64,000 nt of DNA from Actinomadura opuntiae (GCF_030283205.1 NZ_JASNWF010000018.1:182857-246856), one strand, 5' to 3'; shown: positions 26,414 to 36,280, counted from the stretch's first letter. The notes: generated from the sequence alone by a model not told the origin. Translations and numbers: made by a program.

Positions 26414-28276
26414 ATGCCCCCGCTCAGGTCACGTACGGTCACCCATGGCAGGAACATGGCGGGCGCCCGCGCGCTCATGCGGGCCAGCGGCGTCGAACGC
26501 GAGGACTTCGGCAAGCCGATCGTCGCGGTGGCCAACAGCTTCACCCAGTTCGTGCCCGGCCACGTCCACCTGGACGAGGTCGGCAAGGTCGTCGCCGGCG
26601 CCGTCCGCGAGGCCGGCGGCGTGCCCCGCGAGTTCAACACGATCGCCGTGGACGACGGCATCGCGATGGGCCACGACGGCATGCTGTACTCGCTGCCGTC
26701 CCGCGAGGTGATCGCCGACGCCGTCGAGTACATGGTCAACGCGCACTGCGCCGACGCCCTGGTCTGCGTCTCCAACTGCGACAAGATCACCCCGGGCATG
26801 CTGCTGGCCGCGATGCGGCTGAACATCCCGACCGTGTTCGTCTCCGGCGGCCCGATGGAGGCCGGCAAGCCCGTCGAGGGCGTGATGGGCGGCCACAAGC
26901 TCGACCTGATCGACTCGATCGTCGCCTCCGCCGACGACTCGGTCAGCGAGGACAAGCTGCTGCAGATGGAGGAGAGCGCCTGCCCGACGTGCGGGTCCTG
27001 CTCCGGCATGTTCACCGCCAACTCGATGAACTGCCTCACCGAGGCGATCGGGCTGGCGCTGCCCGGCAACGGCACCGTCCTCGCCACCCACACCGCCCGC
27101 CGCCGCCTCTACGAGGACGCCGGCCGCACCGTCGTGGAGATCGCCCACCGCTACTACGACGGCGACGACGCGTCCGTCCTGCCGCGCAGCATCGCCACGC
27201 GCGAGGCGTTCGAGAACGCGATGACGCTGGACGTGGCGATGGGCGGCTCCACCAACACGATCCTGCACCTGCTGGCCGCCGCCTACGAGGGCGAGGTCGA
27301 CTTCGGGCTCACCGACATCGACGCGCTGTCCCGCCGCGTGCCGTGCATCTGCAAGCTCGCCCCCGCGACCGCCGAGTACCACATCGAGGACTGCCACCGC
27401 GCCGGCGGCATCCCCGCCCTGCTCGGCGAGCTGTACCGCGCCGGGCTGCTGAACGAGGCGACCCACTCGATCCACTCGGCGTCGCTGGCCGAGTTCGTCG
27501 ACCGGTGGGACGTCCGCTCCCCCAACGCGCTGCCCGAGGCGACCGAGCTGTTCCACGCCGCGCCCGGCGGTGTCCGCAGCACCTCCGCCTTCTCGCAGAG
27601 CGCCCGCTGGGAGGAGCTGGACCTCGACCGCGAGAGCGGCTGCATCCGCTCGGTCGAGCACGCCTACACCGCCGACGGCGGCCTGGCCGTGCTGCGCGGC
27701 AACATCGCCCCCGACGGCGCGATCGTCAAGACCGCCGGCGTGGACGAGGAGCTGTGGACCTTCACCGGCCCCGCCGTCGTCTTCGAGTCGCAGGACCAGG
27801 CCGTCGAGGGCATCCTCGCCGGCCGGATCAAGGCGGGCGACGTCGTCGTGATCCGCTACGAGGGCCCCAAGGGCGGCCCCGGCATGCAGGAGATGCTGTA
27901 CCCGACGAGCTTCCTGAAGGGCCGCGGCCTCGGCAAGGCGTGCGCGCTGATCACCGACGGCCGGTTCTCCGGCGGCACGTCCGGGCTGTCCATCGGGCAC
28001 GCCTCCCCCGAGGCCGCCGGCGGCGGGATCATCGCCCTGGTCGAGGACGGCGACCGGATCGTGATCGACATCCCGAACCGGACGCTGGAGCTGGACGTCC
28101 CGGCCGACGAGCTGGAGATCCGCCGCGAGAAGCTGCTCGCCGACCTCGGCGGCTACCGCCCCCGCGACCGCGACCGCAAGGTCAGCGCCGCGCTGCGCGC
28201 CTACGCCGCGATGGCGACGTCCGCCTCCACCGGCGCCGCCCGCGACGTCTCCCAACTGGAGCGCCCGCAGGTCTGA
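26414..28276 (+). CDS. ilvD: Dihydroxy-acid dehydratase
   Basis: 620-residue IlvD/Edd family enzyme making the 2-keto acid precursors of valine, leucine and isoleucine. Fe-S cluster cysteines are visible in VSNCDKITPGM and in CPTCGSCSGMFTANSMNCL; the C-terminal GRFSGGTSGLSIGHASPEAA is a family signature. Length is that of the long (E. coli-type) form. ATG 26414 follows GGAGAGGTCACAGG. No other ilv gene is adjacent. Confidence 0.93.
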   Translation: MPPLRSRTVTHGRNMAGARALMRASGVEREDFGKPIVAVANSFTQFVPGHVHLDEVGKVVAGAVREAGGVPREFNTIAVDDGIAMGHDGMLYSLPSREVIADAVEYMVNAHCADALVCVSNCDKITPGMLLAAMRLNIPTVFVSGGPMEAGKPVEGVMGGHKLDLIDSIVASADDSVSEDKLLQMEESACPTCGSCSGMFTANSMNCLTEAIGLALPGNGTVLATHTARRRLYEDAGRTVVEIAHRYYDGDDASVLPRSIATREAFENAMTLDVAMGGSTNTILHLLAAAYEGEVDFGLTDIDALSRRVPCICKLAPATAEYHIEDCHRAGGIPALLGELYRAGLLNEATHSIHSASLAEFVDRWDVRSPNALPEATELFHAAPGGVRSTSAFSQSARWEELDLDRESGCIRSVEHAYTADGGLAVLRGNIAPDGAIVKTAGVDEELWTFTGPAVVFESQDQAVEGILAGRIKAGDVVVIRYEGPKGGPGMQEMLYPTSFLKGRGLGKACALITDGRFSGGTSGLSIGHASPEAAGGGIIALVEDGDRIVIDIPNRTLELDVPADELEIRREKLLADLGGYRPRDRDRKVSAALRAYAAMATSASTGAARDVSQLERPQV

Positions 28277-28388
28277 GCATTACCCGGCGGGTAATCGCCG
28301 CCATTCCCCGCGCTGGGCAGAGTGGGACATGTCAGGCCGGGGCCGCCGATCCGGCGGCCCCGGCCCCCACCACCCGGAGGAGACGGCG

Positions 28389-28754
28389 ATGACCGCCTAC
28401 GCGCTGGCCCACTTGCACACCCCGGCCTCGCTGCACGACGACGTGTTCACCTACATGGAGCGCATCCAGGCGACCATGGACCCGTTCGGCGGCCGCTTCA
28501 TCGTCCACGGCGAGACCCCGGACGTCCGCGAGGGCACCTGGACGGGCGACCTGGTCCTGCTGGAGTTCCCGGACATCGACGCCGCCCGCGCCTGGTACGA
28601 CTCGCCCGCCTACCAGGAGATCAAACACCTGCGCGCCGACCACATCCCGGGCACGCTCCTGCTGATCGACGGCTGCGGCCGCGACCACGACAGCGCCGCG
28701 ATGGCCGCCGCCGTCCGGGCCGCACAGCGCGGCCAGGAGCAACAGCGCGACTAG
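28389..28754 (+). CDS. DUF1330-like small protein
   Basis: 121 residues from ATG 28389 after GGAGGAGACGG. The ferredoxin-like fold of DUF1330 is suggested by the start YALAHLHTP, the stretch GGRFIVHGETPDV and LLEFPDIDAARAWYDSPAYQEI. Function is unknown in this family. The tail (about 95-121) is Ala/Gln-rich. It is convergent with the zinc-ribbon gene, 13 bases apart. Confidence 0.75.
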   Translation: MTAYALAHLHTPASLHDDVFTYMERIQATMDPFGGRFIVHGETPDVREGTWTGDLVLLEFPDIDAARAWYDSPAYQEIKHLRADHIPGTLLLIDGCGRDHDSAAMAAAVRAAQRGQEQQRD

Positions 28755-28767
28755 GAGCAGCAGGCGG

Positions 28768-28986
28768 CTAGGAGCAGCACCCTCCGCCGCAGCAGCCGCC
28801 CCCGGCGGACGGCGGGGGCTTGGGCGCGCCGCCGCGGGACGTGCCGGTGACGGCGACCGTGGACAGCAGCTTCACCGTGTCGTCGTGACCGTCCGGGCAG
28901 ATCGCCGGGTCGAACGCGTTGATCATCGGGCGGGAGACCTCGAACGTCGACCCGCACGCGCGGCAGCGGTAGTCATAACGTGGCAC
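28768..28986 (-). CDS. FmdB-family zinc ribbon protein
   Basis: 72 residues. MPRYDYRCRACGSTFEVSRPM at the start and a later CPDGHDD make the CxxC..C half-ribbon of FmdB (putative regulatory, zinc-binding) proteins. The tail GGGCCGGGCCS is unusually Cys/Gly-rich, as in other actinobacterial members. Function beyond metal binding is unknown. Confidence 0.85.
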   Translation of the reverse strand: MPRYDYRCRACGSTFEVSRPMINAFDPAICPDGHDDTVKLLSTVAVTGTSRGGAPKPPPSAGGGCCGGGCCS

Positions 28987-29001
28987 GCGAACAGGATACG
29001 G

Positions 29002-29511
29002 TCACGCGGCCGGTTCCGACACGTACGGGGCCCACTGGGGGTCGCCGTCGTGGACGATCCCGATGAGGCGCCAGTGGGCTCCGCGCGGGACGCCGGGGGT
29101 CATCCCGAGCGTCCAGCCGAGCTCGGACAGCAGCCGGTCGGCCTTGCGGTGGTTGCAGGTCATGCAGGACGCGACGCAGTTCTCCCACACGTGCTTGCCG
29201 CCGCGGCTGCGCGGGTGGACGTGGTCGATCGTCTCGGCGCGGCGGCCGCAGTAGACACAGCGGAAGTTGTCGCGGCGCATGAGCGCGGCGCGGGTCAGCG
29301 GGACGCGGGTCCGGAACGGGATGCGGACGTAGCGGCGCAGCCGGATCACCGACGGCACCTCGATCTCCATGGTCGCCGAGTGCAGGGAGGCCCCCGAGAC
29401 GTCGTGGTGGACGATCTCGGCCTTCTCCCGGAGCACGAGGCAGACCGCCCGCCGGAGCGGGAGCGTGGTGAGTGGTTCGTACGTCGCGTTCAGGAGAAGG
29501 ACCTGTCTCAT
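29002..29511 (-). CDS. HNH endonuclease
   Basis: 169 residues from ATG 29511, which has GGAGG seven bases upstream. The HNH domain is at about 80-130: CVYCGRRAETIDHVHPRSRGG followed by NCVASCMTCNHRKAD, giving four Cys for a structural zinc plus the catalytic His pair and Asn. This stand-alone type is widespread in actinobacteria and is not tied to a prophage or restriction system here. Substrate unknown. Confidence 0.85.
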   Translation of the reverse strand: MRQVLLLNATYEPLTTLPLRRAVCLVLREKAEIVHHDVSGASLHSATMEIEVPSVIRLRRYVRIPFRTRVPLTRAALMRRDNFRCVYCGRRAETIDHVHPRSRGGKHVWENCVASCMTCNHRKADRLLSELGWTLGMTPGVPRGAHWRLIGIVHDGDPQWAPYVSEPAA

Positions 29512-29793
29512 CAGACGGCCTCCGCCGGCGTGCCGGGGTTCGCCTCGGCGGACGCGGCTGACCGCGCCTCGCACCGAGGCCGAGATATTGTCTCCGGCAC
29601 CTGCGCACTCGCCATGAGGACCTCCCCAGAGGCGAACCGACCTGGAATCAGTGTGGCGGCTGGGGCAGCCCGACCGCTACCCCAAATATCCCCATCGCGG
29701 GGCCAGATCGAACGCAAAAGCGCCCACGTTGCGCCGCGGGGCCGGTGGTGGGCGCGGTACCGGGCGGCCTGACCGGACGGAGGGCCCGGACCG

Positions 29794-31890
29794 GTGAATA
29801 CAGTGCATCCCATGACCGGAACGCCTTATCCGCCCGCGCGGCGCCAGGACATCGTCGAGGACATCCACGGGCACCGGGTCGCCGACCCGTACCGCTGGCT
29901 GGAGGACGCGGAGAGCGCGGAGACCCGGGACTGGCTCGCCGCGCAGGACGAGCTGTTCCACAAGATCGCCGACGCGCTGCCGGGCCGGGACCGGCTGCGC
30001 CGCCGGCTCGGCGAGCTGCTCGGCGCGGGCAGCGTCGGCGCGCCGGTCTGGCGGGGCGACCGGCGGTTCTTCACCCGGCGGACCGCCGAGCAGGAGCACC
30101 CGGTGCTGTACACCGTCGACCCGGACGGGTCGGAGCGGGCGCTGGTCGACCCGATGGCGCTGGACCCGGGCGGCACGACGACGCTGGACGGCTGGCAGCC
30201 CGACAAGGAGGGCCGGCTGCTGGCGTACAAGATCTCGACGGGCGGCGACGAGGAGTCGCTGCTGTTCGTGATCGACGTCGCCACCGGCGCGCGGGTGGAG
30301 GGGCCGATCGACCGGACCCGCTCGTCCAGCATCGCCTGGCTGCCGGGCGGGGAGGCGTTCTACTACACCCGGCGGCTGCCCGCGCGGGCCGTCCCGGAGG
30401 GCGAGGAGCAGTACCACCGGCGCGTCTACCTGCACCGGGTCGGCACCGAGCCGGAGACCGACGACGTGCTGGTCTTCGGCGAGGGGATGGACAAGACCAA
30501 CTACTACGCCGTGGGCGTCAGCCGCGACGGGCGGTGGCTGACTGTCTCCGCCTCGCAGGGCACCGCGCCGCGCAACGACATGTGGATCGCCGACCTGTCC
30601 GCCTCGCCGCCCGACCGGCCCGGGATGCGGCCGGTGCAGGTGGGGGTGGACGCCGAGACCTGGCTGCACGTGGGCCGGGACGGCCGCGCCTACGTGTTCA
30701 CCGACCGGGACGCGCCGCGCTCGCGGCTGTGCGTGACCGACCCGTCCGACCCGTCGTACGGGACGTGGCGGGACCTGGTCCCGCAGGACCCCGAGGCCGT
30801 CCTGACCGACTACGCGATCCTCGACGATCTCGACTCTCCGGTGCTGCTGGCCGGGTGGACGCGGCACGCGATCAGCGAGATCACCGTGCACGACCTGGCG
30901 ACCGGGGAGCGGCTCGGCACCGTCCCGACACCGGGGCTCGGCTCGATCGGCGGGATCGTCGAGCGGCCCGAGGGCGGCCACGAGGCCTGGTTCGGCTACA
31001 CCGACAACGTGACCCCGTCGTCGGTGCTGCACTACGACGCGCGCACCGGCGAGACGACCCTGTGGGCGTCCGCGCCCGGCACCGTCGAGGTCCCCGAGAT
31101 CGAGACCCGGCAGGTGGCCTACGCGTCCGCGGACGGCACCGAGGTGCGGATGCTGGTGGTGTCCCGGCCCGGCTCGTCCGGCCCGCGCCCGGCGATCCTC
31201 TACGGCTACGGCGGGTTCAACATCTCGCTGACGCCCTCGTACTCGGCGAGCATCCTGGCCTGGGTCGAGGCCGGCGGGGTGTACGCCGTCGCCAACCTGC
31301 GCGGCGGGTCCGAGGAGGGCGAGGAGTGGCACCGCGCGGGGATGCGCGAGCGCAAGCAGAACGTGTTCGACGACTTCCACGCCGCCGCCGAGCGGCTGAT
31401 CGCCGACGGGCTCACCACCCCGGCGCAGCTGGCGATCTCCGGCGGGTCCAACGGCGGGCTGCTGGTCGGCGCCGCGCTCACCCAGCGCCCCGAGCTGTAC
31501 CGGGCGGTGGTCTGCTCGGCGCCGCTGCTGGACATGGTCCGCTACGAGCGGTTCGGCCTCGGCCAGACCTGGAACGACGAGTACGGGACGGCGGACGACC
31601 CGGTGGAGTTCGGCTGGCTGATCGGCTACTCGCCGTACCACCACGTCCACCCGGGGACGGCGTATCCGGCGACGCTGTTCACCACGTTCGGCAGCGACAC
31701 CCGCGTCGACCCGCTGCACGCCCGCAAGCTGTGCGCCGCGCTCCAGCACGCGACCGCGTCGGACGCCCCGGTCCTGCTGCGCAACGAGTCGGAGGTCGGG
31801 CACGCCGCGCGCTCGGTCAGCCGGTCGGTGGACCTGATGACCGACACGCTCGCCTTCCTGGCCGCCCAGACCGGCCTCGGCCTGGCGTGA
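29794..31890 (+). CDS. Prolyl oligopeptidase (S9A) family serine peptidase
   Basis: 698 residues: an N-terminal seven-bladed propeller (about 75-410) and a C-terminal alpha/beta hydrolase. The triad is Ser552 (GGSNGG), Asp639 (TRVDPLHARK) and His670 (EVGHAARS). It has no signal peptide, so it cuts short proline-containing peptides in the cytoplasm. GTG 29794 lies about 11 bases after an AGGG site; ATG 29812 in the same frame is an alternative. Confidence 0.9.
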   Translation: MNTVHPMTGTPYPPARRQDIVEDIHGHRVADPYRWLEDAESAETRDWLAAQDELFHKIADALPGRDRLRRRLGELLGAGSVGAPVWRGDRRFFTRRTAEQEHPVLYTVDPDGSERALVDPMALDPGGTTTLDGWQPDKEGRLLAYKISTGGDEESLLFVIDVATGARVEGPIDRTRSSSIAWLPGGEAFYYTRRLPARAVPEGEEQYHRRVYLHRVGTEPETDDVLVFGEGMDKTNYYAVGVSRDGRWLTVSASQGTAPRNDMWIADLSASPPDRPGMRPVQVGVDAETWLHVGRDGRAYVFTDRDAPRSRLCVTDPSDPSYGTWRDLVPQDPEAVLTDYAILDDLDSPVLLAGWTRHAISEITVHDLATGERLGTVPTPGLGSIGGIVERPEGGHEAWFGYTDNVTPSSVLHYDARTGETTLWASAPGTVEVPEIETRQVAYASADGTEVRMLVVSRPGSSGPRPAILYGYGGFNISLTPSYSASILAWVEAGGVYAVANLRGGSEEGEEWHRAGMRERKQNVFDDFHAAAERLIADGLTTPAQLAISGGSNGGLLVGAALTQRPELYRAVVCSAPLLDMVRYERFGLGQTWNDEYGTADDPVEFGWLIGYSPYHHVHPGTAYPATLFTTFGSDTRVDPLHARKLCAALQHATASDAPVLLRNESEVGHAARSVSRSVDLMTDTLAFLAAQTGLGLA

Positions 31891-31948
31891 GCGGGGTCAC
31901 GGGCGGCGGGGGTGGCACGGCGAAATTGACGGCTGATCTAATAAAGGG

Positions 31949-32749
31949 GTGAACGTGTCGACGACGCAGCGCCCGTCCGCCGCGCGGCGGGTGCTCGACC
32001 TGCTGCGCGACCCGCCCGCCGACCCGGACCTGTCGGCCGGGTACCTCGACCTGCTCGGCCCGGCCGAGGAGCGGGCGCCGTCCCTCGCCCAGTCGGTGAT
32101 GGAGTCGACGTTCCTGCCGCGGATCTACGAGAAGGTGTGGCGGCCCGTCGGCTTCAACCTCGCCAAGGGCTGGCCGATCGGCCCCGACACCGCCGCCGAG
32201 CAGGCGACGGCGCGCGACTGGCTGGGGCTCGGGCGGCCGGGCGACCCCGACCGTCCCGCCGCGACCGTGCTGGACGTGGCGTGCGGGCCGGGCAACGTGA
32301 CCCGCGCGCTGGCCGAGGGCGTCGGCGGGGACGGCCTCGTGGTCGGCCTGGACGCCTCCGCCACCATGCTCGCCCGCGCCGAGGCCGACACCCCGGCCGG
32401 CGACAGAGCCTGCTACGTCCGCGGCAACGCCGTCGACCTGCCGTTCCGCGACGCGGCGTTCGACGCCGTCTGCTGCTTCGGCGCGCTGTACCTGTTCGAC
32501 GACCCGTGGACGGCCCTCGACGGCATGACCCGCGTGCTGCGCCCGGGCGGACGCCTGATCATCCTGACCTCGCGGCGGCTGACGCCGCTGCACGCCTCGA
32601 AGGTGGGCGGCGAGCTGATCCGCCGCGTCACCGGCTACACGGTGTTCGGCGACCGGGAAGTCACCGGGGCGCTGGCCGACCGCGGCTTCACCGCCGTCCG
32701 CCGGCGCCGGTACCCCCTCATGCAGCTGGTCGGCGGCACCCGTACCTGA
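31949..32749 (+). CDS. SAM-dependent class I methyltransferase
   Basis: 266 residues with motif I VLDVACGPGNVTRAL, an acidic GLDAS loop, and post-motifs PFRDAAFDAVCCFGALYL and VLRPGGRLIILT, as in UbiE/MenG-like methyltransferases. The first 90 residues are a helical cap that may bind a lipid or polyketide-like substrate; it is unknown. GTG 31949 or GTG 31955 could be the start, with AAAGGGG just upstream. Confidence 0.78.
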   Translation: MNVSTTQRPSAARRVLDLLRDPPADPDLSAGYLDLLGPAEERAPSLAQSVMESTFLPRIYEKVWRPVGFNLAKGWPIGPDTAAEQATARDWLGLGRPGDPDRPAATVLDVACGPGNVTRALAEGVGGDGLVVGLDASATMLARAEADTPAGDRACYVRGNAVDLPFRDAAFDAVCCFGALYLFDDPWTALDGMTRVLRPGGRLIILTSRRLTPLHASKVGGELIRRVTGYTVFGDREVTGALADRGFTAVRRRRYPLMQLVGGTRT

Positions 32750-32769
32750 CGGGTGCCGCGGGCGCTGGG

Positions 32770-32828
32770 CCCGAGCCGCGGGCGATGCGCGCCGCGCCGC
32801 GCCGCCGGCGCGCGTCCCGCGGCTCGGG
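32770..32828. terminator. Long bidirectional hairpin between convergent genes
   Basis: CCCGAGCCGCGGG (32770-32782) pairs perfectly with 32816-32828; the 33-base loop itself contains GCGCGCCG/CGGCGCGC. It separates the convergent methyltransferase and GNAT genes. Confidence 0.65.
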
Positions 32829-32833
32829 TGTCC

Positions 32834-33535
32834 TCAGCGCAGTGCCTTCTCGATGTAGATGTTGACGATGCCCCCGATCACCTCGCGGCGCGTCTCCCGC
32901 CAGCCGAACTTGCGGTACAGGGCGAGCGCCGGGGCCTGCAACTCGGTCGTGTCGCCGCGCAGCACCCGGTACCCGTACTCGACGGCGCGCTCCTCCAGCG
33001 CGGAGACGACGGCGGTGCCGTAGCCGCGCCGCTGGACCGACGGCCGCACCCGCAGCCGGACCATCTCCACCGCGTCGAGCACCGGCGCGCCCGGCGCGTA
33101 GCCGCCGAACGCCCGGGCCGAGCCCCCGGGGACGAGGTCGGCGCGGCGCAGGCCGCCCATGGCGACGATCCGCCCGTCCACCTCGCCGACGAGGAACTCG
33201 CCGTCGTTGCGCAGATAGATGTCCTCCATCCGGAAGAAGTCGTGGTCGTAGTAGACGCCGTCGCCGGGACGCAGGCCGACCTGGGCCAGGCCCTCGCGGT
33301 GCAGGGCGAGGACGGTGGCGTGGTCGGTGGCCCGGTAGCGGCGCAGCCGGAGGTCGCCGAAGCTCCAGACGGGGGGATCGGCCTGCAGCCGCACGAGGGT
33401 GCGGCCGCCGGGCCGGGTGCCCGGGGTCCGCGACGGCGGCCGCGGTCTCGGCGCCGGAGGCCGCGGTCCCGGCGCCGCGGGTTCCGCGCCGGGCGCGGGG
33501 TGGTCCTGCCAGGAGGCGCTGTCAGGAGTGCCCAT
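32834..33535 (-). CDS. GNAT-family N-acetyltransferase
   Basis: 233 residues. A Pro/Arg-rich, disordered start (1-50) precedes the GNAT fold; VEMVRLRVRPSVQRRGYGTAVVSALEERA is the acetyl-CoA binding motif A and YRKFGWRETRRE is motif B. The gene starts seven bases after the XRE regulator stops, so they form an operon. The substrate is unknown. Confidence 0.8.
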   Translation of the reverse strand: MGTPDSASWQDHPAPGAEPAAPGPRPPAPRPRPPSRTPGTRPGGRTLVRLQADPPVWSFGDLRLRRYRATDHATVLALHREGLAQVGLRPGDGVYYDHDFFRMEDIYLRNDGEFLVGEVDGRIVAMGGLRRADLVPGGSARAFGGYAPGAPVLDAVEMVRLRVRPSVQRRGYGTAVVSALEERAVEYGYRVLRGDTTELQAPALALYRKFGWRETRREVIGGIVNIYIEKALR

Positions 33536-33541
33536 GCCCGG

Positions 33542-35191
33542 TCAGACCTGCTCGGTCGGGGGGACGGAGCCCTGCTCGTTGGTGGGGCTGGTGATCCAGG
33601 GCCCGGCGAGCGCCTCCCGGAACTCCCGCAGCCCGGCGATCTCGCCGTGCTTGGACTGCACGGCCGCGCCGATCTGGCGGGCCCGGTGCACCAGGATGTC
33701 GGAGCGGTGGTCGGGCGGCAGGTCCAGGATCGCCTCCTGGCCGCCGGTCAGCGCCGCGTCCGGATGCCCGGCGTGCAGCTTGCACATCGCCCGGTCGAGG
33801 CGCACAAGGGTCAGGTCGACGCGGTCGGTCGGCGCGTACAGGGTCAGCGCGTGGCTCAGCACCTCGTCGCCGTGCTTGTGGTCGCCGAGGTTGGTGAACG
33901 TGTCGCCCTCATAGAAGGCCATCTGCCGGTCGGTGAACCCGAACACCAGGTCGCCGGTGTCGGTCTTGGACAACTGGTCGAACACCGAGCGCCCGCGCAC
34001 GAGCGCCCGGCGGGCGCTGGGCGCGGCGTCGCCGCGGCCGCGCATCGCCAGCATGCCGAGCGCGCGGGCCTCCACCGCGGGCGCCATGGCGGCGGCCACC
34101 CCGGGGGTGCGGCCGGCCAGGTCCTGCGCCTTGCGCGCCAGGTGCAGCGCCTCGCGGGGGTCGCCGTAGTACATCGGCACGAGCGACTCGCGGACGGTCA
34201 CCCAGGCGCGCAGCTGCCGGTCGCCGGTCTCGTCGGCCGCGGTGCGCGCGGTCCGGAAGAACGAGCGGGCCAGCCGGTGGTCGCCCAGATTGATCATGAT
34301 CAGCCCGGACAGCCCGGACAGCTGCGCCGCGATCCGGCACAGCCGCTCCTGCAGCTCGACCGGCTGCCGCTTGTCGCACATGCGCCGCACCTCGCTGAAG
34401 TCCAGCAGCACGTCGCACAGCATCCGCAGCGACGGCGTCGCCTGGTACTGCCGGCCGTAGCCGTAGGTGGTCTCCTCCCATTGGTCGAGCATGGTCGGCG
34501 AGACCGTCGCGCCGACCAGCGTGTCGTCCATCTTGCGCCGAAGGTTGTCGACCGCCCCAAGGAACTGGCCGTCGAGCGCCACGCCCGCTCCGGCCAGCAG
34601 TTGCAGAAGGGTCCTACGAAGCACGATGTCCTCCTCTCCCACATCAATGGACAGGGGGCCGTCGGCGCGGTCGGGGCCCCGTAGGTCGTTGACGTCCACC
34701 CAGGGGCGGTCTTCCGCCCTGGGGATGATCGACCCGACGAGGGTGACGTCGGGCTGCTGCACCGCGTGCCGTTCGGGGCGGCGCGGCTGCGGCACCGTGG
34801 CGGCCCCCGGGCGGACGGCGTGCCCGCGTCCGCAAATGCAGGGGCTCTTGTAGTCGAGCTCGTCCGGCTCGACCCGGTACACGGCGCACAGGTAGTGCAG
34901 ATACTCGGGACCGGGTCTTTTGTACCCGCTCTCGTAGGCCGACAGCAGCGTCTCCCCGAGCCGGGGCGCCGGCTTGCCGTCGACCTCGTACAGGGCCTTG
35001 ACCTGGGCCACGATGTCCGACAGCGCGACACCGTGGGCCAGCCGGTACGCCTTGACCCGGCTGGTGCCGAAGAGGGGGCCGCACTGCTCGTGGATCTCGC
35101 GCGCGATCTCCTTCGGGCTCCGCCCCCGGGCCAGAGCGTGCGCACGGATCCTGCGAGCCACGTCCGTTTCTTTCCGAGGGGGGTCCGACAT
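33542..35191 (-). CDS. XRE-family regulator with TPR-like C-terminal domain
   Basis: 549 residues from ATG 35191 with GAGGAGG eight bases upstream. The first 110 residues are a helix-turn-helix region of the actinomycete type that includes a second segment (YESGYKRPGPEYLHYLCAVYRV) with XRE character. Residues about 190-549 are helical repeats like the ligand- or peptide-sensing TPR domain of such regulators. It is transcribed with the GNAT gene. A small protein gene lies divergently across 400 bases, with a near-perfect palindrome that may be its operator. Confidence 0.8.
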   Translation of the reverse strand: MSDPPRKETDVARRIRAHALARGRSPKEIAREIHEQCGPLFGTSRVKAYRLAHGVALSDIVAQVKALYEVDGKPAPRLGETLLSAYESGYKRPGPEYLHYLCAVYRVEPDELDYKSPCICGRGHAVRPGAATVPQPRRPERHAVQQPDVTLVGSIIPRAEDRPWVDVNDLRGPDRADGPLSIDVGEEDIVLRRTLLQLLAGAGVALDGQFLGAVDNLRRKMDDTLVGATVSPTMLDQWEETTYGYGRQYQATPSLRMLCDVLLDFSEVRRMCDKRQPVELQERLCRIAAQLSGLSGLIMINLGDHRLARSFFRTARTAADETGDRQLRAWVTVRESLVPMYYGDPREALHLARKAQDLAGRTPGVAAAMAPAVEARALGMLAMRGRGDAAPSARRALVRGRSVFDQLSKTDTGDLVFGFTDRQMAFYEGDTFTNLGDHKHGDEVLSHALTLYAPTDRVDLTLVRLDRAMCKLHAGHPDAALTGGQEAILDLPPDHRSDILVHRARQIGAAVQSKHGEIAGLREFREALAGPWITSPTNEQGSVPPTEQV

Positions 35192-35599
35192 CGGTTCCGG
35201 CCTCCTCACCGTCGGGCCGGGGCGGCGCCCCTCGGGGGAAGGGCGGCCGTCCGGGCCACGGCGACCGGTCAATAGCTGGCCACGACAGATAATCTCTCGC
35301 GCACGCAGCGTAACCCTGACGAGGGGGCGGGCCAAGCGATTCCCCGGAAAGACCAGGGCTGCGGATGCGTCCTCACCTCCCAGGGTAGAGATTCTTCCTC
35401 CGGCGGGTGTGAGGCTTCCTCTGAGGTGGGGGAATCCGGTACTTCGCCGGACGGGGCCGCCCTTGACCCGCCACCGTGAGAGTTGCAATTCTCACCATGA
35501 GCAACGGAACGGATCCAGAGGGTTGATCATCTGCCGGCCGTCCCGGCGGCCGCGCGGTCACGCGCCGCGCACGCCGGGGCCGGCGACGAGGGATCGGCG
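35192..35599. promoter_or_regulatory. Divergent promoter region with 20-bp palindrome at 35476-35495
   Basis: GTGAGAGTTGCAATTCTCAC (35476-35495) is a palindrome with one mismatched pair. TTGACC at 35463-35468 sits 17 bases before CAATTC, so the palindrome would cover the spacer and -10 of a plus-strand promoter. No gene is supported in the rest; the AT-richer GATAATCTCTC near 35286 may belong to the regulator's own promoter. Confidence 0.45.
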
Positions 35600-36061
35600 A
35601 TGCACACGACGGCGATGCACATGACGGCGCAGGGACCGGCGGCGCGGCGGATCGGCGCGGCGGCTCCCGGCACGACCGACGGGACGGGCGACGGCATGAC
35701 CGGTGGAAAGGGAGCGCAGGCGGCCGGCGACGGACGCGTCGGCCATCTCCGGGAGCTGGAGCGGGAGCTCGGCGCGCGGGGCCTGGTGGCCCGCGTGGTC
35801 CGGACCCGTTCGGGCCCGGCGTTCCTGCGGGTGGTGAACCCGGCCGCCGCGAGCCTGGCCGAGGACGTCACCTGCGCCCCCGCCCCCGGGGGCCACGACC
35901 ACTACTTCTGGTGGTCCTGGGGCGAGCGCATGCACCGCGTGGACGACGTCGACGGCGCGGCCGTGAAGCTCGCGCACGTCCTGCAGCCCCTGGACGAGCC
36001 CCTGGACGAGCGGCTCGACCGACGATCCGCCCGGAGGATGCGGCCGGCCGGCCGCCCCTAG
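35600..36061 (+). CDS. Small conserved-type actinomycete protein, divergent from an XRE regulator
   Basis: Up to 153 residues. A Gly/Thr/Ala-rich start is followed by HLRELERELGARGLVARVVR, FLRVVNPAAASLAEDV and HYFWWSWGERMHRVDDV, a pattern I have seen in small actinobacterial proteins encoded beside XRE/DUF397-type regulators; no function is known. The true start may be a later ATG (35618 or 35696). A short beta-alpha-beta fold seems likely. It could be a partner or target of the regulator. Confidence 0.6.
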   Translation: MHTTAMHMTAQGPAARRIGAAAPGTTDGTGDGMTGGKGAQAAGDGRVGHLRELERELGARGLVARVVRTRSGPAFLRVVNPAAASLAEDVTCAPAPGGHDHYFWWSWGERMHRVDDVDGAAVKLAHVLQPLDEPLDERLDRRSARRMRPAGRP

Positions 36062-36280
36062 AGCCGGGCGTGCCCCGCGGGGCCGTGGCCGGAACGGCGC
36101 GGCAGCCGCGGACCCCGCGGGGCACGCTCGCCGGAACAGCCCCTCCCCGGCCTTGTCAAGACACGTCGCGGGCGCAGTACGAACCGGTCGTTACCGTCCC
36201 CTACGATCGGGCTCGTACCCGCCGAAGGTCCACGGCGAGGTGTCGAGACGCCCACAAAGGCCGGGGAGGGTCTGCCCGAC

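Noticed and set aside
35498..35527. 9-codon ORF right after the GTGAGA palindrome
   Set aside because: No Shine-Dalgarno; the ATG is likely within the promoter/transcription start area by chance.
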